This document shows positions 55,340-64,000 of a stretch of DNA of 64,000 bases, one piece after another; the stretch's first letter is position 1, and each line of letters starts with the position of its first letter. The position numbers and the translations under genes are program-made. The notes beneath the pieces were generated by a model. It was not told the origin of the DNA and did not search any database. It saw only the letters and a program-made list of their open reading frames with translations. This DNA comes from Comamonas antarctica (GTDB lineage: Bacteria; Pseudomonadota; Gammaproteobacteria; Burkholderiales; Burkholderiaceae_C): positions 510,001 to 574,000 of the forward strand of contig NZ_CP054840.1 in the NCBI RefSeq assembly GCF_013363755.1, read 5' to 3'.

Positions 55340-57154
55340 TCATCCTTCGACAGGCTCAGGACGAACGGTGGCCGCATTCCGCAGCCAGCGCTTCGCCAGA
55401 TCCCCATCCGCAACCGCCAGCCCCACATTCGCCGCCAGCGCCCCTTGCGGCTCGTTCAGCGCCAGTGGCAGCCACAGCAGTTGCTGATCGCGCGCCACCA
55501 GCGCCGTGAGCTGCTGCGCCTGGCCCGCGTAGAACGCGATGTCTTCGAGCTTGGTCAGGCGCCAGCCCGCGCCGCTCTCCAGTTCGATGCCCAGCCATTC
55601 ATCGCCGGCCATGAAACCCGCGCGCTCGGCCAGGCCGCCGCGCAGCACGGCCTTGATCTGGATGCTGTGGTTCTCCTGCACGCGCAGGCCCAGGCGCTGC
55701 GCGGGCTGGGGCGGCTCGGCCTGCAGGCGCACGCCGTGCGCGGCCAGCAACTCTTCCAGCGGCAGCTCGGCCGTGCCATGCACCCATTGCGCGAGTTCCT
55801 CGGCATAGCTGCGGCCCGCGACCTGCTCGAGCACGGCCAGCACATCGGCTTCGGACATCGGTCCGCCCTGGCAGCGCTGCCAGAGCACGCGCATCACGGC
55901 GTCGAGCGAGCCCTTGCCTTCGCGGCGCAGCGTCAGGTCCAGGCACAGCGCGACCAGCGCGCCCTTGGTGTAGTAGCTCACGGTGCTGTTGGCCGTGTTC
56001 TCGTCCTGGCGGTAGTACCTGACCCAGGCATCGAAGCTCGACTGCGCCACGCTTTGCAGCTGGCGGCCCGGCGTCTGCAGCACCTGGTTGATGGTCTTGG
56101 CGAGCAGCTTGAGGTAGCGCGCCTCGTCGATCAGCCCGGCGCGCAGCAGCAGCAGGTCGTCGTAGTAGCTGGTGAAGCCTTCGAAGAACCACAGCAGCTC
56201 GGTGTAGTTCTCCTGGTCGTAGTCGTAGCGCGCGAACGCGTCGGGGCGCAGGCGCTTGACGTTCCAGGTGTGGAAGTATTCGTGGCTGATCAGGCCCAGC
56301 AGCGTCGCGTAGCCGTCGCTGGTCTTGCCGTCGCCCGTGCGCGGCAGGTCGCGGCGGCTGCAGATCAACGCCGTCGAGTTGCGGTGCTCGAGCCCGCCGT
56401 AGCCGTCGTTGACGACATTCAGCATGAACACATAGCGGCCATGCGGCGCGCGGCTGCCGTCATGCGCATGCCAGAAGCCGATCGCGGCCTCGCAGATGCG
56501 GCGGCTGTCTTCGAGCAGGCGCGCGTGGTCGAAGGATTCGGCCGCGCCGGCCACGACAAACTGGTGGCTGATGCCGCCGGCCTCGAAGAAGCCGCTCCAG
56601 AAACGGCCCATCTCGACCGGGCAGTCGACCAGCTCGTCGTAGTCCTGCGCGCGGTACAGGCCAAAGCCCTGGCCGTCGATATGCACGGGTTCCAGGCCGG
56701 TGGCAATCGACCAGTTCGCTGTTGCCGGCGTGGCCGCGAGTTCGAGGCTGTGCAGCGCGTCTTCCTGGCCCAGCACGCGCAGGCACAGGCTGGTGCCGTT
56801 GAAGAAGCCGCGCTGCGCATCGAGCCAGGCGGTGCGCACCGAGTTGTCATAGGCGCAGACCTCGTAGCGCAGCGTCAAGGGCACGCCGGCCTGGCAGTCG
56901 ATCTGCCAGCGCTGCTTGCCGAGCTGGCGCACGCCCACGCTGGCGCCGGCCTGCGTGGCCTCCAGGCCTTGCAGGTTCTTCGCGAATTCCCGCACCAGAT
57001 AGCTGCCCGGAATCCACACCGGCAGCGAGACCTGCTGCTGCGCGGCGGGCGCCTGCACCAGCAGTTCGATGGCAAACAGGCGGGCCTGGAGATCCTGCGC
57101 ACTGACGCGGTAGTGCACGGGGGCGGGAAGGAGGGCGGCTGGGGTGGCGGGCAT
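55340..57154 (-). CDS. M61 family peptidase (glycyl aminopeptidase) with PDZ domain
   Basis: A 604-residue cytosolic metallopeptidase. The zinc site HEYFHTWNVKRLRP (HExxH) lies near residue 290 with the third ligand region EGFTSYYDDLLL. A PDZ-like domain (about residues 495-585, GGLAERAGFMAGDEW) is at the C-terminus. The last residues TVRPEPVEG and the stop are provided by a dispersed repeat, so the natural C-terminus was probably different. The protein lies next to dsbC but in a separate unit. Confidence 0.93.
   Translation of the reverse strand: MPATPAALLPAPVHYRVSAQDLQARLFAIELLVQAPAAQQQVSLPVWIPGSYLVREFAKNLQGLEATQAGASVGVRQLGKQRWQIDCQAGVPLTLRYEVCAYDNSVRTAWLDAQRGFFNGTSLCLRVLGQEDALHSLELAATPATANWSIATGLEPVHIDGQGFGLYRAQDYDELVDCPVEMGRFWSGFFEAGGISHQFVVAGAAESFDHARLLEDSRRICEAAIGFWHAHDGSRAPHGRYVFMLNVVNDGYGGLEHRNSTALICSRRDLPRTGDGKTSDGYATLLGLISHEYFHTWNVKRLRPDAFARYDYDQENYTELLWFFEGFTSYYDDLLLLRAGLIDEARYLKLLAKTINQVLQTPGRQLQSVAQSSFDAWVRYYRQDENTANSTVSYYTKGALVALCLDLTLRREGKGSLDAVMRVLWQRCQGGPMSEADVLAVLEQVAGRSYAEELAQWVHGTAELPLEELLAAHGVRLQAEPPQPAQRLGLRVQENHSIQIKAVLRGGLAERAGFMAGDEWLGIELESGAGWRLTKLEDIAFYAGQAQQLTALVARDQQLLWLPLALNEPQGALAANVGLAVADGDLAKRWLRNAATVRPEPVEG
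55344..55368. repeat. Dispersed repeat forming the C-terminus of the M61 gene
   Basis: CCTTCGACAGGCTCAGGACG and the following GAACGG form a full member of the dispersed repeat family, with the inverted repeat TTCG/CGAA. On the minus strand it encodes the end of the M61 peptidase and its stop codon. Confidence 0.9.
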
Positions 57155-57242
57155 GGGCGGGTCGATTCAGGACTGTGCCCCGGACGCGTGCAATGCCGTG
57201 CCCGCGGGCCGTGAATGGAAAAGGGCGCCGGGCGCTCCGGGG

Positions 57243-57947
57243 TCAACGGGCCTCGAGATGCTTCTCGACTTCGGCGGCGCTGATGGCGCCGGGCACGCGT
57301 GCGTTGTTGGCGAAGATCAGCGTCGGCGTGCCGGTGATCTTGTACTTGCGGCCGAACGCCAGGTTGCGCTGCAGCGCCGCGGTGTCGCAGCTGGCCGCGG
57401 GCGTGACCTTGTCGCGCAGCATGTGGTCATGCCAGGCCTGGACGCGGTCCTTGGCGCACCAGATGTTGCGCGATTTCTCGGCCGAGTCCGGGCTCAGGAT
57501 GGGATAGAGGAACAGGTGGATGGTGACGTTGTCGACCTTTTGCAGGTCGCGCTCGAAGCGCTTGCAGTAGCCGCAGTTCGGGTCTTCGAACACCGCCATC
57601 TTGCGCGCGCCGTTGCCGCGCACGATGGTGAAGGCGTCCTTGAGCGGCAGCGCCGAGAAGTCGACCGAGGTCAGCTGGTTGATGCGGTCCTCGGTCAGGT
57701 TGCGCCGCGCCTTGGTGTCGATCAGCTCGCCCTGGATCAGGTAGTTGCCCTTGGCATCGGTGTAGAACAGGTCGGTGCCGATGCGCACTTCAAACAGGCC
57801 GGGCATGGGCGTGGGCCGCACTTCCTCGATCTTGTCGAGCTGGGGAATGCGTTCGGTCAGCGTCTTCTTCAGCGCCGCGTCCTGGGCCTGCGCGGTCATT
57901 CCAATGGACAAAAGGCCTGCTGCAAGCAGCGAAGTCATCAATTTCAT
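57243..57947 (-). CDS. dsbC: Thiol:disulfide interchange protein DsbC
   Basis: DsbC is the periplasmic disulfide isomerase that corrects wrong disulfides and is kept reduced by DsbD. The 234-residue protein has a signal peptide (MKLMTSLLAAGLLSIGMTAQA), an N-terminal dimer domain, the active site FEDPNCGYCKRFE (CGYC), a second cysteine pair in WCAKD and SCDT, and the cis-proline region ITGTPTLIFAN. The start at 57947 is preferred. Size is typical. Confidence 0.94.
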   Translation of the reverse strand: MKLMTSLLAAGLLSIGMTAQAQDAALKKTLTERIPQLDKIEEVRPTPMPGLFEVRIGTDLFYTDAKGNYLIQGELIDTKARRNLTEDRINQLTSVDFSALPLKDAFTIVRGNGARKMAVFEDPNCGYCKRFERDLQKVDNVTIHLFLYPILSPDSAEKSRNIWCAKDRVQAWHDHMLRDKVTPAASCDTAALQRNLAFGRKYKITGTPTLIFANNARVPGAISAAEVEKHLEAR

Positions 57948-57981
57948 AGCAAATGTTCCGTAGTCAACGAGGGCCATGCCC

Positions 57982-59103
57982 TCAGGTCCCAAGTCCCATG
58001 GCCTGGCGTGCCATCCAGGCCTTGATCGGGCCGCTGTGCTCGAAGCCCTTCATGCCCCAGTTGCGCAGCGCCTGCAATGGCGCCTCGCGGCGCGTGAAGA
58101 GCTGCTGCAGGCCGTCCATGGCCAGGCCCATCGGCGCCAGCGCGGCCTTGCGTTCGCGCTCGTAGCGGCGCAGCAGCCGCAGGTCGCCGGTGCTGCGCCA
58201 GGCATCGCGCTCTTGCAGCACGCGCGCCAGGGCCTGCGCATCGCCCAGGCCCAGGTTCAGCCCCTGGCCCGCCAGGGGATGCACGTTGTGCGCGGCGTCG
58301 CCGACCAGCACCCAGCTGCCGCCATCGCCCAGCGTGCCGCTCCAGCGGTCGGCCAGGGCCTGCTGCAGCGGCCATTCGACGCGTTCGCTGGCGAGCGTGA
58401 GCCGGCCCAGCGCGCCCTGGCTGATGTCTTCGAGCCGCTGGGTGAAGGCTTCGGGGCTGGCGTTCATCCAGGCGGCGACGTTTTCCTGCGCGATCGACCA
58501 GACCACGGCCACCGTATGGCCTTGCGGGCCGTCGAGCGGCAGCAGCGCCAGGATGCCTTCGGGCGCAAGCCACTGGCGCGCGCTTTCACCGTGCGGCAGT
58601 TCGCAGTGCAATCGCGTGGCAATCGCATGCTGGCCGTAGGGCGTGATCGCGAACTCCACGCCGAACTCGGCGCGCGTGCGGCTGGCGCGGCCTTCGCAGA
58701 CCGCGGTGAGCGGCGCGGCCACTGGCGCATCGACCAGCTCGACGCCGGGCTGGTAGCGCACGGCCTCGCCAAGCCGGGCTTCGAGCGCGGGCACGTCGAC
58801 GATCCAGGCCAGCGCATCGACGTCCTGGGCCTGGGCATCGAAATGCACGTTGCCGTCGAGATCGCCATGCACTTCCATGTGCCGCACGGCCGTGGCGTGC
58901 TGGGCGTCGGGCCAGCTGCGCAGCGATTCGAGCAACTGGCGCGAGGCCGCGTTCAGGGCATAGGCCCGCACGTCATGGTGCCCGGCGGTTGCCGCGGGAG
59001 CCGCCACCAGCGCAACGCGCAGGCGCTCGCGGGCAAGCAGCAGGGCCAGGGTACGGCCGACGATGCCGGCCCCACGGATACAGATATCAAAGGTTTGCGC
59101 CAT
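57982..59103 (-). CDS. UbiH/Coq6-family FAD monooxygenase
   Basis: A 373-residue FAD-dependent hydroxylase of ubiquinone ring hydroxylation. It begins MAQTFDICIRGAGIVGRTLAL with the dinucleotide-binding glycines and has GDAAHNVHPLAGQGLNLGLGDA, the UbiH/UbiF/VisC signature. Which ring position it hydroxylates (UbiH, UbiF or UbiI role) cannot be told. It is followed 34 bases later by dsbC on the same strand, a frequent pair in this group. The start at 59103 is preferred over longer frames. Confidence 0.88.
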   Translation of the reverse strand: MAQTFDICIRGAGIVGRTLALLLARERLRVALVAAPAATAGHHDVRAYALNAASRQLLESLRSWPDAQHATAVRHMEVHGDLDGNVHFDAQAQDVDALAWIVDVPALEARLGEAVRYQPGVELVDAPVAAPLTAVCEGRASRTRAEFGVEFAITPYGQHAIATRLHCELPHGESARQWLAPEGILALLPLDGPQGHTVAVVWSIAQENVAAWMNASPEAFTQRLEDISQGALGRLTLASERVEWPLQQALADRWSGTLGDGGSWVLVGDAAHNVHPLAGQGLNLGLGDAQALARVLQERDAWRSTGDLRLLRRYERERKAALAPMGLAMDGLQQLFTRREAPLQALRNWGMKGFEHSGPIKAWMARQAMGLGT

Positions 59104-59183
59104 GCGGGGGATTGTAGGAGGCTGGGAATTCCTCGGCGTCCAGCGCGCATTGCGCACTGTCAATCGCTGGGAGAATCGCGTGC

Positions 59184-60074
59184 ATGGTGCATATAGACAA
59201 TCAAAATGCGGGAACGTTCCCGCCATCGGCCGCCACGCCCGGCCGGATTGCCCGGCTGTGGATTTATCCGGTCAAATCCTTTGCCGGCATCGAGGTCGAT
59301 TCGGCCGAACTGCAGGCCACCGGGCTGGCCTGGGACCGCAGCTGGATGCTGGTCGATGCCAACGGGCTTTTCCTGAGCCAGCGCACGCTGGCGCGCATGG
59401 CGCTGGTGCAGCCGCGGCTCGAAGCCGATGCGCTGGTGCTGGCGTTTGGCGGCACCGAACTGCGTGTGCCGCTGGCCGAGGGCGGCGTGTCGCGCACGGT
59501 GCGGGTCTGGAAGGACCAGTTGCAGGCCTGGGACCTGGGCGACGAGGCCGCGCGCCGGCTGGGCGCGTTTCTCGGCAAGGAGTGCCGGCTGGTGCGTTTC
59601 GACAGCCGCGAGCGCCGCCTGACCAGCCTCCAATGGACGGGCGGAATCGAGGCGCCCAACCAGTTTGCCGACGGCCACCCGGTGCTGGTGATCACGCAGG
59701 GCGCGCTGGACGGGCTCAATGCGCGGCTCGCGGCCCAAGGCCATGCGCCCGTGGGCATGCAGCGTTTTCGACCGAACATCGTGCTCGACGGCCTGGCGCC
59801 GCATGCCGAGGACCATCTGGCCCAACTGCGGATCGGCGAGGTGCAATTGCAGCTGGCCAAGCCCTGCACGCGCTGCCCGATTCCCGACATCGACCCGCTG
59901 ACCGCACTGGCCTCGCCCGAGGTCGGCCGGACATTGCGCAGCTACCGCCAGGATGCGCGCGTGAAGGGCGCAGTGACATTCGGCCGGCATGCGATCGTGG
60001 CCCGCGGCCTGGGGCAGGTGCTGCGCACGGGCGCGCGCGTGCTCACCATAACCGACGATCGCGCGGCTGGCTGA
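59184..60074 (+). CDS. MOSC domain protein (YcbX-like, no ferredoxin domain)
   Basis: A 296-residue protein with an N-terminal MOSC beta-barrel (RIARLWIYPVKSFAGIEV) and a C-terminal MOSC domain with KPCTRCPIPDIDP, whose cysteine is the expected molybdenum-cofactor ligand. E. coli YcbX (369) has an added C-terminal 2Fe-2S domain that is absent here. YcbX-type proteins reduce N-hydroxylated compounds with the molybdenum cofactor. A separate electron donor would be needed. It is divergent from the UbiH-like gene. Confidence 0.86.
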   Translation: MVHIDNQNAGTFPPSAATPGRIARLWIYPVKSFAGIEVDSAELQATGLAWDRSWMLVDANGLFLSQRTLARMALVQPRLEADALVLAFGGTELRVPLAEGGVSRTVRVWKDQLQAWDLGDEAARRLGAFLGKECRLVRFDSRERRLTSLQWTGGIEAPNQFADGHPVLVITQGALDGLNARLAAQGHAPVGMQRFRPNIVLDGLAPHAEDHLAQLRIGEVQLQLAKPCTRCPIPDIDPLTALASPEVGRTLRSYRQDARVKGAVTFGRHAIVARGLGQVLRTGARVLTITDDRAAG

Positions 60075-60507
60075 AGCCGCGCCAAAGCAGCAGGGCAGCG
60101 CGCGGTTTTTCCATCCGTCCCTGCGGGATGCGCTGGCTAGAATGCGCGCTGGAAGGCGGCGGCTCAGGCCCCGCCGATCTGCCTTTGGCCGCCGGGCCAT
60201 GGGTTCGGCCGAGGACGGCAATGCGTTGCCTGCGCCCCGTACGTCGAGCCCGCACTCCCGGCGGCTTTCTCGACTGCTGGCGTGCGCGCCGCGGCCATGG
60301 TCTCCGGACCCTGGCTGCGCCTGATGCGTGCCGGTGCAGTTCCTTGCTGGCGGGTGCTGCGCGCAAGACGCGCGGCCCGGCCATCGCCTGGGGCACCTGC
60401 CCCAAACCCATCGTTTCCAGACGCCGACCCGCCCCGGGCTGGCGCCCGCTTTCCGCCCGCGGAAAAGCCTTGCCGGAAACGATCCGTTCAAAGGAGAGAA
60501 ATTCATC
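60075..60507. other. Long intergenic region upstream of the porin gene
   Basis: These 433 bases between the MOSC gene and the porin show no credible gene; all frames through it are open by GC bias only. It must hold the porin promoter and a long 5' leader, ending with AAGGAGAG before the ATG at 60508. No clear terminator for the MOSC gene was found. Confidence 0.6.
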
Positions 60508-61491
60508 ATGCGCTGCAATTCCCCCCGGCTCCTGGCCTGTGCCGTTCTTGGCAGCTTCGCGGCTTCGGTGCCCGCCTGGGCGCAATCCTCGGTATCGATC
60601 AACGGCCTGCTCGATGCCGGCGTCTACCGCAGCTTCGATGGCGTGAACCAGCTGGGCACCATCCAGCGCAGCAATGTCGCGATCTCGGGCTTCGAAGACC
60701 TGGGCGGCGGCATGAAGGCCATCTTCCGCCTGAGCACGCGCCTGGAGCTCGACACCGGCGAGTCCGAGGGCGCGGGCGTCAAGCCCTTCTGGCATGACGA
60801 ATCCACCGTGGGCCTGCAGGCCGGCTGGGGCACGCTGCGCATCGGCCGCGCGTTGACGCCGATGTGGGCGCAGGACTGGAAGTTCGATCCCTGGGGCAAC
60901 TTCAACCGCATCGCCTCGCCGGCCTGGTACCAGTGGCATGCGCTCACGCCCAGCGATCCGTTCGGCAACAATGGCACGGCCGAGTACGGCCGCATCAACA
61001 ACGGCATCTTCTACGACTCGCCGAAGATGGCCGGCTTCACCGTGCGCCTGAGCGCGTCGCCCGAGCGCCAGAGCGAACTGGGCGCAACGCAGCGCCCGTA
61101 TGCCGCGGCGCTGGAGTATGAAAACCAGGGCGTGTCGGCGCTGGCGGCCTACGAGCGCAACAGCGTGGGCGACAAGGACAGCTTTCTTGCCGGCAAATAC
61201 CGCTTCGGCAACGCCGCGCTGATGCTGGCCTACGACGACAGCCGCAGCGCCGGCAACGTCGCCAAGTCGCGCGCCACCACGCTGGGCGGCACCTACACGA
61301 TGGGCGCGACCACGCTCAAGGCCGGGTATGGCCACCAGCGCCTGAACCAGGACACCAACCGCTTTGCGTCGGTGGGCGCGGACTATGCGCTGTCCAAGCG
61401 CACCACGCTGTACGCGAGCCTGGGCCACAAGCGCGATGCGAACGTCGCGTCGCGCACCGCGTTTGGCGTGGGCATGTCGCACGCCTTCTGA
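60508..61491 (+). CDS. Gram-negative outer-membrane porin (porin_4 family)
   Basis: A 327-residue trimeric-type porin. Signal peptide ends with AWAQSS; the mature start SVSINGLLDAGVYRS is typical of betaproteobacterial porins, with the FEDLGGGMKAIFRLSTRLE segment, a constriction-loop part, and a C-terminal phenylalanine (GMSHAF) as needed for outer-membrane insertion. AAGGAGAG precedes the ATG by about 10 bases. The open frame further upstream is leader. Substrate general. Confidence 0.95.
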   Translation: MRCNSPRLLACAVLGSFAASVPAWAQSSVSINGLLDAGVYRSFDGVNQLGTIQRSNVAISGFEDLGGGMKAIFRLSTRLELDTGESEGAGVKPFWHDESTVGLQAGWGTLRIGRALTPMWAQDWKFDPWGNFNRIASPAWYQWHALTPSDPFGNNGTAEYGRINNGIFYDSPKMAGFTVRLSASPERQSELGATQRPYAAALEYENQGVSALAAYERNSVGDKDSFLAGKYRFGNAALMLAYDDSRSAGNVAKSRATTLGGTYTMGATTLKAGYGHQRLNQDTNRFASVGADYALSKRTTLYASLGHKRDANVASRTAFGVGMSHAF

Positions 61492-61609
61492 GCCCGCGCG
61501 GGGCACAGGATGACGCCGCCTGGCCATGCGCCAAAAGCATGGCCGGCAAGGATATGCGGGTAAGGCTTAAAATACTCGGTTTGTCCCCAGATCTCCAGAA
61601 AGCCCTGCC

Positions 61610-62701
61610 ATGAGCCTGAAATGCGGCATCGTGGGCCTGCCCAACGTGGGCAAGTCCACCCTCTTCAATGCACTGACCAAGGCCGGCATTGCGGCCGAAA
61701 ACTACCCCTTCTGCACCATCGAGCCGAACACCGGCGTGGTCGAAGTGCCCGATCCGCGCCTGGACCAGCTGGCCGAGATCATCCATCCCGAGCGCATCGT
61801 GCCGGCCATCGTCGAGTTCGTCGACATTGCGGGCCTGGTCGCGGGCGCGAGCAAGGGTGAAGGCCTGGGCAACCAGTTCCTGGCCCACATCCGTGAAACC
61901 GACGCCATCGTCAACGTGGTGCGCTGCTTCGAAGACGACAACGTGATCCACGTCGCGGGCCGCGTCGACCCGATCTCCGACATCGAAGTCATCCAGACCG
62001 AGCTGTGCCTGGCCGACATGAACACCGTCGAGAAGGCCATCAACCGCTACAGCAAGGCCGCCAAGTCGGGCAACGACAAGGAAGCCGCCAAGCTGGTGTC
62101 GCTGCTCACGCCCATCCTTGCTGCGCTCAACGAAGGCAAGCCCGCGCGCGTGGTGCCGGTGTCCAAGGAAGACGCACCGCTGCTCAAGCCCTTCTGCCTG
62201 ATCACCGCCAAGCCCGCGATGTTCGTCGGCAACGTCAGCGAAGACGGCTTCGAGAACAACCCGCTGCTCGACCGCCTGAAGGAATACGCCGCGGCCCAGG
62301 GCGCGCCCGTCGTGGCCATCTGCGCCAAGATGGAAGCCGAGATGGCCGAGATGAGCGATGAGGACCGCGACATGTTCCTGGCCGAGATGGGCCAGGACGA
62401 ACCCGGCCTGAACCGCCTGATCCGCGCCGGCTTCCGCCTGCTGGGCCTGCAGACCTACTTCACCGCTGGCGTGAAGGAAGTCCGCGCCTGGACCGTGCCC
62501 GTCGGCGCCACCGCGCCCCAGGCCGCGGGCGTGATCCACGGCGATTTCGAGCGCGGCTTCATCCGCGCGCAGACCATTGCGTTTGACGACTACATCGCGC
62601 TCAAGGGCGAACAGGCTGCCAAGGATGCGGGCAAGATGCGCGCCGAAGGCAAGGACTATGTGGTCAAGGACGGCGACGTGCTGAACTTCCTGTTCCATTA
62701 A
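61610..62701 (+). CDS. ychF: Redox-regulated ATPase YchF
   Basis: YchF is an Obg-family ATPase that binds ribosomes and is linked to stress response. The 363-residue protein has [14 protein letters not shown] (G1), [20 protein letters not shown] (shown only in part) and the TGS domain at the C-terminus ([10 protein letters not shown], then [16 protein letters not shown]). It ends LNFLFH-stop. E. coli and most homologues end with NFLFNV or similar, so the last residues may have been replaced by insertion of the following element. Confidence 0.95.
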   Translation: MSLKCGIVGLPNVGKSTLFNALTKAGIAAENYPFCTIEPNTGVVEVPDPRLDQLAEIIHPERIVPAIVEFVDIAGLVAGASKGEGLGNQFLAHIRETDAIVNVVRCFEDDNVIHVAGRVDPISDIEVIQTELCLADMNTVEKAINRYSKAAKSGNDKEAAKLVSLLTPILAALNEGKPARVVPVSKEDAPLLKPFCLITAKPAMFVGNVSEDGFENNPLLDRLKEYAAAQGAPVVAICAKMEAEMAEMSDEDRDMFLAEMGQDEPGLNRLIRAGFRLLGLQTYFTAGVKEVRAWTVPVGATAPQAAGVIHGDFERGFIRAQTIAFDDYIALKGEQAAKDAGKMRAEGKDYVVKDGDVLNFLFH

Positions 62702-62737
62702 CAGGTTCACCGAGCGAAAACACATTTGACTGGAAGC

Positions 62738-62774
62738 TCCTGTATGGACACACTTGCTATGTTTACATACAGGA
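62738..62774. promoter_or_regulatory. Inverted repeat between ychF and the integrase gene
   Basis: TCCTGTATG (62738-62746) and CATACAGGA (62766-62774) form a perfect 9-bp inverted repeat with a 19-base spacer, immediately before the integrase start. It may be an operator for autoregulation, a hairpin, or part of the recombination site. Confidence 0.55.
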
Positions 62775-62780
62775 CTCTCC

Positions 62781-64000
62781 ATGCTCGAAGGGCCGTCGAT
62801 CTACACCCTACCTATCTTCCGCAACACCCAAGTTGCTGAAGAGCCGGGTTCTCGACGCATTCCGGTTGACCACATGGTCAAGGGCGAACGAGTCAAGTAC
62901 TGGCGAGAGCTACGCGCCTCCAAGTTGATCAAGTGGGAAACGTTCCCTAAGTTCCCTCTAGTTCTGAATGCCGATGGGTCACCGTGGGCACCCGCCTGCC
63001 TGTGGTTGGTAGATCGAGCGCGAGCGAACCCTCTCAAAGCATCTTCGCTGAACCCCCTTGCCCAGGGGTTGCGGGCCTATAAGAGGTTCCTCGATGAGGT
63101 AGGGCTTGACTGGGACGATTTCTCAGCGGTGGACAAGTATCTTCGTCCCACCTATCTCTACAAGACCCACCTTCAGGACTTGATCAACAGCGGCGCCATC
63201 AAGCGCAGCACCGCCAGCGGCCGTATGCAAACGGTGGTGAGCTTCTACCGGTTTCTGAAGGAGACCGAAAGGATGGCCTTCCGGCCCCAGAACGCCCCCT
63301 GGGTTGACTTAACCGTCGGCCTTCAGTACCGCGATACCCAAGGCTTCAAGCAGGTCAAAGTGGTCCAGTCAACTGACTTGTCAGTCAAAGTCCCAAAGCG
63401 AGACTATGCCTGGGACCGCGGAATTCATGATGGAGGGAACTTGGTTCCGCTGTCTCAGAATGAGCAAAAGGGGTTGATCCACGCGTTGAAGAAGCTCGGG
63501 AATCGCGAATATGAACTCATGCACCTAGTTGCGCTCCTGACTGGCGCCCGGATTCAGACTGTTCTCACGCTGCGTTGGGGCGACTTCGCCATGCCACCCA
63601 GCCAGGTCAACCAGTGGCCGTTTAAGCTGCGCTGCGGGCCGGGGACAGGCATCGACACCAAGAACAATGTGACCGACGTGTACCTATCGGTGCAGAGGGA
63701 CCTCTATGAATGGCTCCATACCTACGCAGTGTCCGAAAAAGCTATGGCGAGGCGCGTCAAGTCCGACCTAAAGGAGTCCCCTGAAAACTATCTGTTCCTC
63801 TCCAATCGGGGTGGCCCTCACTACGAGTCGAAGGACGATCTCAACGTCGCGCGGAACTCCGATGAACCGCTGAAACGCTCGTCCCCGACCGGCCAGAACC
63901 TCCGGAGCTTCATGACCGACTACCTCATCCCTGAGGTCCGGAAGACGATTCCGAATTTCTCCTTCAAGTTTCATGACCTCAGGGCATCCTTCGGGGTCAA
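62781..64000 (+). CDS. Tyrosine recombinase/integrase, cut by window edge
   Basis: An open frame from the ATG at 62781 runs 406 codons without a stop to the end of the window. AGGA lies before the ATG. It starts MLEGPSIYTLPIFR. A SAM-like N-terminal part (about 85-170, KRFLDEVGLDWDDF) precedes the catalytic domain: arginine I in TGARIQTVLTLRWGD (Arg257) and the HxxR motif in FHDLRASFG (His398, Arg401); the tyrosine lies beyond the edge. GC and codon use are clearly lower than in all preceding genes, which marks it as acquired. It is probably the integrase of an island that entered at ychF. Confidence 0.88.
   Translation, partial: MLEGPSIYTLPIFRNTQVAEEPGSRRIPVDHMVKGERVKYWRELRASKLIKWETFPKFPLVLNADGSPWAPACLWLVDRARANPLKASSLNPLAQGLRAYKRFLDEVGLDWDDFSAVDKYLRPTYLYKTHLQDLINSGAIKRSTASGRMQTVVSFYRFLKETERMAFRPQNAPWVDLTVGLQYRDTQGFKQVKVVQSTDLSVKVPKRDYAWDRGIHDGGNLVPLSQNEQKGLIHALKKLGNREYELMHLVALLTGARIQTVLTLRWGDFAMPPSQVNQWPFKLRCGPGTGIDTKNNVTDVYLSVQRDLYEWLHTYAVSEKAMARRVKSDLKESPENYLFLSNRGGPHYESKDDLNVARNSDEPLKRSSPTGQNLRSFMTDYLIPEVRKTIPNFSFKFHDLRASFGV

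Noticed and set aside
60075..60507. A gene in the long leader of the porin
   Set aside because: Several frames are open, but none has a plausible start with ribosome binding site or any recognisable motif.

Overview
The window looks like a stretch of chromosome from a high-GC betaproteobacterium of the order Burkholderiales, most probably family Comamonadaceae. The grounds are the very GC-rich codon use, a Bug-family solute-binding protein, the gene blocks accB-accC-prmA-DUF3426 and pilS-pilR-ampD, a lysine/alanine-rich histone H1-like protein beside nrdAB, and short dispersed repeats of the GTTCGACAGGCTCACC type. The genus cannot be fixed from the sequence alone.

Layout. 1-11.2 kb is mostly core metabolism: DAHP synthase, Mpl (peptidoglycan recycling), a TlpA-like thioredoxin, the biotin carboxylase pair accB/accC, prmA, a zinc-ribbon/DUF3426 membrane protein and a PfkB sugar/nucleoside kinase. 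11.2-16.8 kb holds the H1-like protein and nrdB/nrdA, with two NrdR-type boxes and two DnaA-like 9-mers upstream of nrdA. 17-25 kb holds ampD, pilR/pilS, ccsA, ffh, an NlpC/P60 lipoprotein and miaB. 26-32.7 kb has fdhD divergent from a ModE-type regulator, an MFS transporter, a hydroxypyruvate-isomerase-like protein, a Bug protein and a Tat-type metallo-hydrolase. 32.7-39.8 kb is a nickel locus: a DUF4198 protein, a TonB-dependent receptor with a NikR-like operator at its start, nikR, and a NikBC-type ABC transporter with a fused double ATPase but no local binding protein. 39.8-44.6 kb is a SiaABCD-type phospho-relay controlling a diguanylate cyclase, extended by an EAL response regulator. 44.7-52.1 kb is a hydantoinase/oxoprolinase operon with two tandem HyuB paralogues and a family 5 solute-binding protein, separated by a tandem repeat array. 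52.3-61.5 kb has a duplicated DUF4394 lipoprotein, two identical tRNA-Met genes, an enoyl-CoA hydratase, an M61 peptidase, dsbC, a UbiH-type hydroxylase, a MOSC protein and a porin.

The last part, ychF followed directly by a tyrosine recombinase cut by the window edge, probably marks the beginning of an integrated element. The recombinase has clearly lower GC and different codon use than everything before it, and the YchF C-terminus is slightly unusual.

The most interesting systems are the SiaABCD variant with a soluble CBS-type SiaA and an added EAL output, the NikR/TonB/ABC nickel locus, the integrase junction at ychF, and two families of dispersed repeats that supply stop codons and C-terminal residues to neighbouring genes.
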